From assembly GCA_009843725.1 (NCBI GenBank), contig VYCX01000127.1, positions 1 to 6,118 on the forward strand: DNA of 6,118 bases, read 5' to 3'. The number at the start of each line of letters is the position of its first letter. Position 1 is the first letter of the stretch. Made by a program: the position numbers and the translations under genes. The stretch is from Boseongicola sp. SB0675_bin_26. GTDB lineage: Bacteria; Pseudomonadota; Alphaproteobacteria; Rhodobacterales; Rhodobacteraceae. Of the stretch, positions 5,852 to 6,118 are shown in pieces. Below the pieces are notes generated by a model. It had not been told where the DNA came from, searched no databases, and saw only the letters and a list, made by a program, of their open reading frames with translations.

Positions 5852-5880
5852 GCCCGGGGTCGGGTAGCCTCAGCCCGGGC
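5852..5880 (+). other. Leader hairpin upstream of the decarboxylase gene
   Basis: GCCCGGG (5852-5858) and CCCGGGC (5874-5880) form a perfect 7-bp GC stem around a 15-nt loop. It lies between the possible -10 box and the ribosome-binding site. No T-run follows, so a terminator is unlikely; a leader structure or protein-binding dyad is possible. Confidence 0.35.
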
Positions 5881-5890
5881 CGGCAGGGAC

Positions 5891-5910
5891 GAAAGGGACT
5901 GAAAGGGACT
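5891..5910 (+). repeat. Perfect tandem 10-bp duplication containing the ribosome-binding site
   Basis: GAAAGGGACT occurs twice in direct tandem, at 5891-5900 and 5901-5910. A related AGGGAC lies just before them at 5885-5890. The second copy places its GGG 7 nt before the ATG at 5915 and is the likely ribosome-binding site. The first copy is a spare upstream Shine-Dalgarno-like site. Confidence 0.75.
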
Positions 5911-5914
5911 CCAG

Positions 5915-6118
5915 ATGGTTGACGAACTTCGAATGTCGCGTGAGCAAATGCTCGACCTCGGGCGCAAGGCGCTTGAGGCCGTGGTGGAGCGTATCGAGAG
6001 CCTGCCCGGGGAAAATGCATGGGAAGGCGAGTTCCGGCGGGTGCTCGAAGACCACCTGCTGGAGGCCCCGCCCGAGGAAGGACGGCCCGTCGACGAAGTG
6101 ATGGCGCGAGTCACGCGC
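5915..6118 (+). CDS. Probable pyridoxal-phosphate-dependent group II decarboxylase, N-terminal fragment (3' end outside window)
   Basis: The first 68 residues are visible and the frame is still open at the window edge. The start resembles the N-terminal helical arm of PLP-dependent group II (aromatic-amino-acid/aspartate-type) decarboxylases: MSREQMLDLGRKALEAVVER (7-26), then IESLPGENAW (27-36), then a helical stretch with LLEAPPEEGRPVDEVM (48-63). In these enzymes this arm contributes to the dimer interface, ahead of the PLP-binding lysine domain. The lysine and other catalytic residues would lie beyond the window, so activity and substrate cannot be judged. The ATG at 5915 is chosen because AAAGGGA lies at good spacing upstream. 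The gene is transcribed away from the SDR gene. The family call is from pattern memory on a short fragment; the presence of a coding region is more secure. Confidence 0.65.
   Translation, partial: MVDELRMSREQMLDLGRKALEAVVERIESLPGENAWEGEFRRVLEDHLLEAPPEEGRPVDEVMARVTR

Larger units (their letters stand above)
5223..5914. other. Divergent stretch of about 690 bp without a supportable gene
   Basis: No frame gives a protein I recognise. On the minus strand, one frame reads 33 sense codons (about 5705-5607) with nearly all third positions G or C (GNIVTAQRAPGDGQRETV near its start) but no usual start codon. It meets a TGA at 5604-5606, then stays open in the same frame to 5269 with a CAIC cysteine pair midway. 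This could be decayed coding DNA or chance openness in GC-rich sequence. The right end carries the leader elements of the decarboxylase gene; the left end carries the promoter and ribosome-binding site of the SDR gene. Confidence 0.4.

Noticed and set aside
5809..5852. CATGTGTG direct repeat (5809-5816 and 5845-5852) as activator sites
   Set aside because: Eight-base copies 36 bp apart without dyad symmetry or a known binding motif; too weak to call.

Overview
The window is GC-rich, with codon choice dominated by G/C third positions. The layout and the protein styles (a compact single-span SecE, a tupBCA operon, an actinobacterial/alphaproteobacterial-type SDR) suggest a high-GC proteobacterium, most likely an alphaproteobacterium. 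That placement is inferred from style, not from a search.

Left edge (1-288): the C-terminal tail of a transposase-like protein enters from outside the window on the + strand and stops at 179. A short GC hairpin (250-265) follows, between this stop and the convergent stop of the next gene.

Tungstate block (289-3466, minus strand): four tightly packed genes read right to left. They are tupB (ABC permease), tupC (ATPase), tupA (periplasmic tungstate-binding protein) and a GTG-started regulator that fuses an excisionase/MerR-like helix-turn-helix to a cytoplasmic PBP-like ligand domain. The junctions are an 8-nt overlap, a 1-nt gap and a 4-nt GTGA overlap, so the block is almost certainly one translationally coupled operon. 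TupA should capture tungstate (possibly molybdate) in the periplasm, and TupB/TupC import it. The last gene probably senses the oxyanion in the cytoplasm and controls the operon. An AT-rich control region at 3419-3489 holds a plausible sigma70-type promoter, a 12-bp dyad over its -35 box and a tandem 11-bp repeat just downstream.

Middle (3467-4244): a roughly 380-bp divergent region leads to a complete secE (3851-4048). secE stands alone here: no nusG follows and no tRNA-Trp is seen upstream, unlike the usual bacterial arrangement. A gene on the opposite strand converges on it.

Right part (4245-6118): an extended short-chain dehydrogenase/epimerase-type protein lies on the minus strand. A roughly 690-bp divergent stretch follows with no supportable gene but some coding-like traces. 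At the edge is the N-terminal 68 residues of a probable PLP-dependent group II decarboxylase on the + strand, truncated by the window end.

I found no CRISPR array, tRNA or rRNA. The most interesting item is the self-contained tungstate uptake/sensing operon with its candidate operators. The second is the orphan secE.
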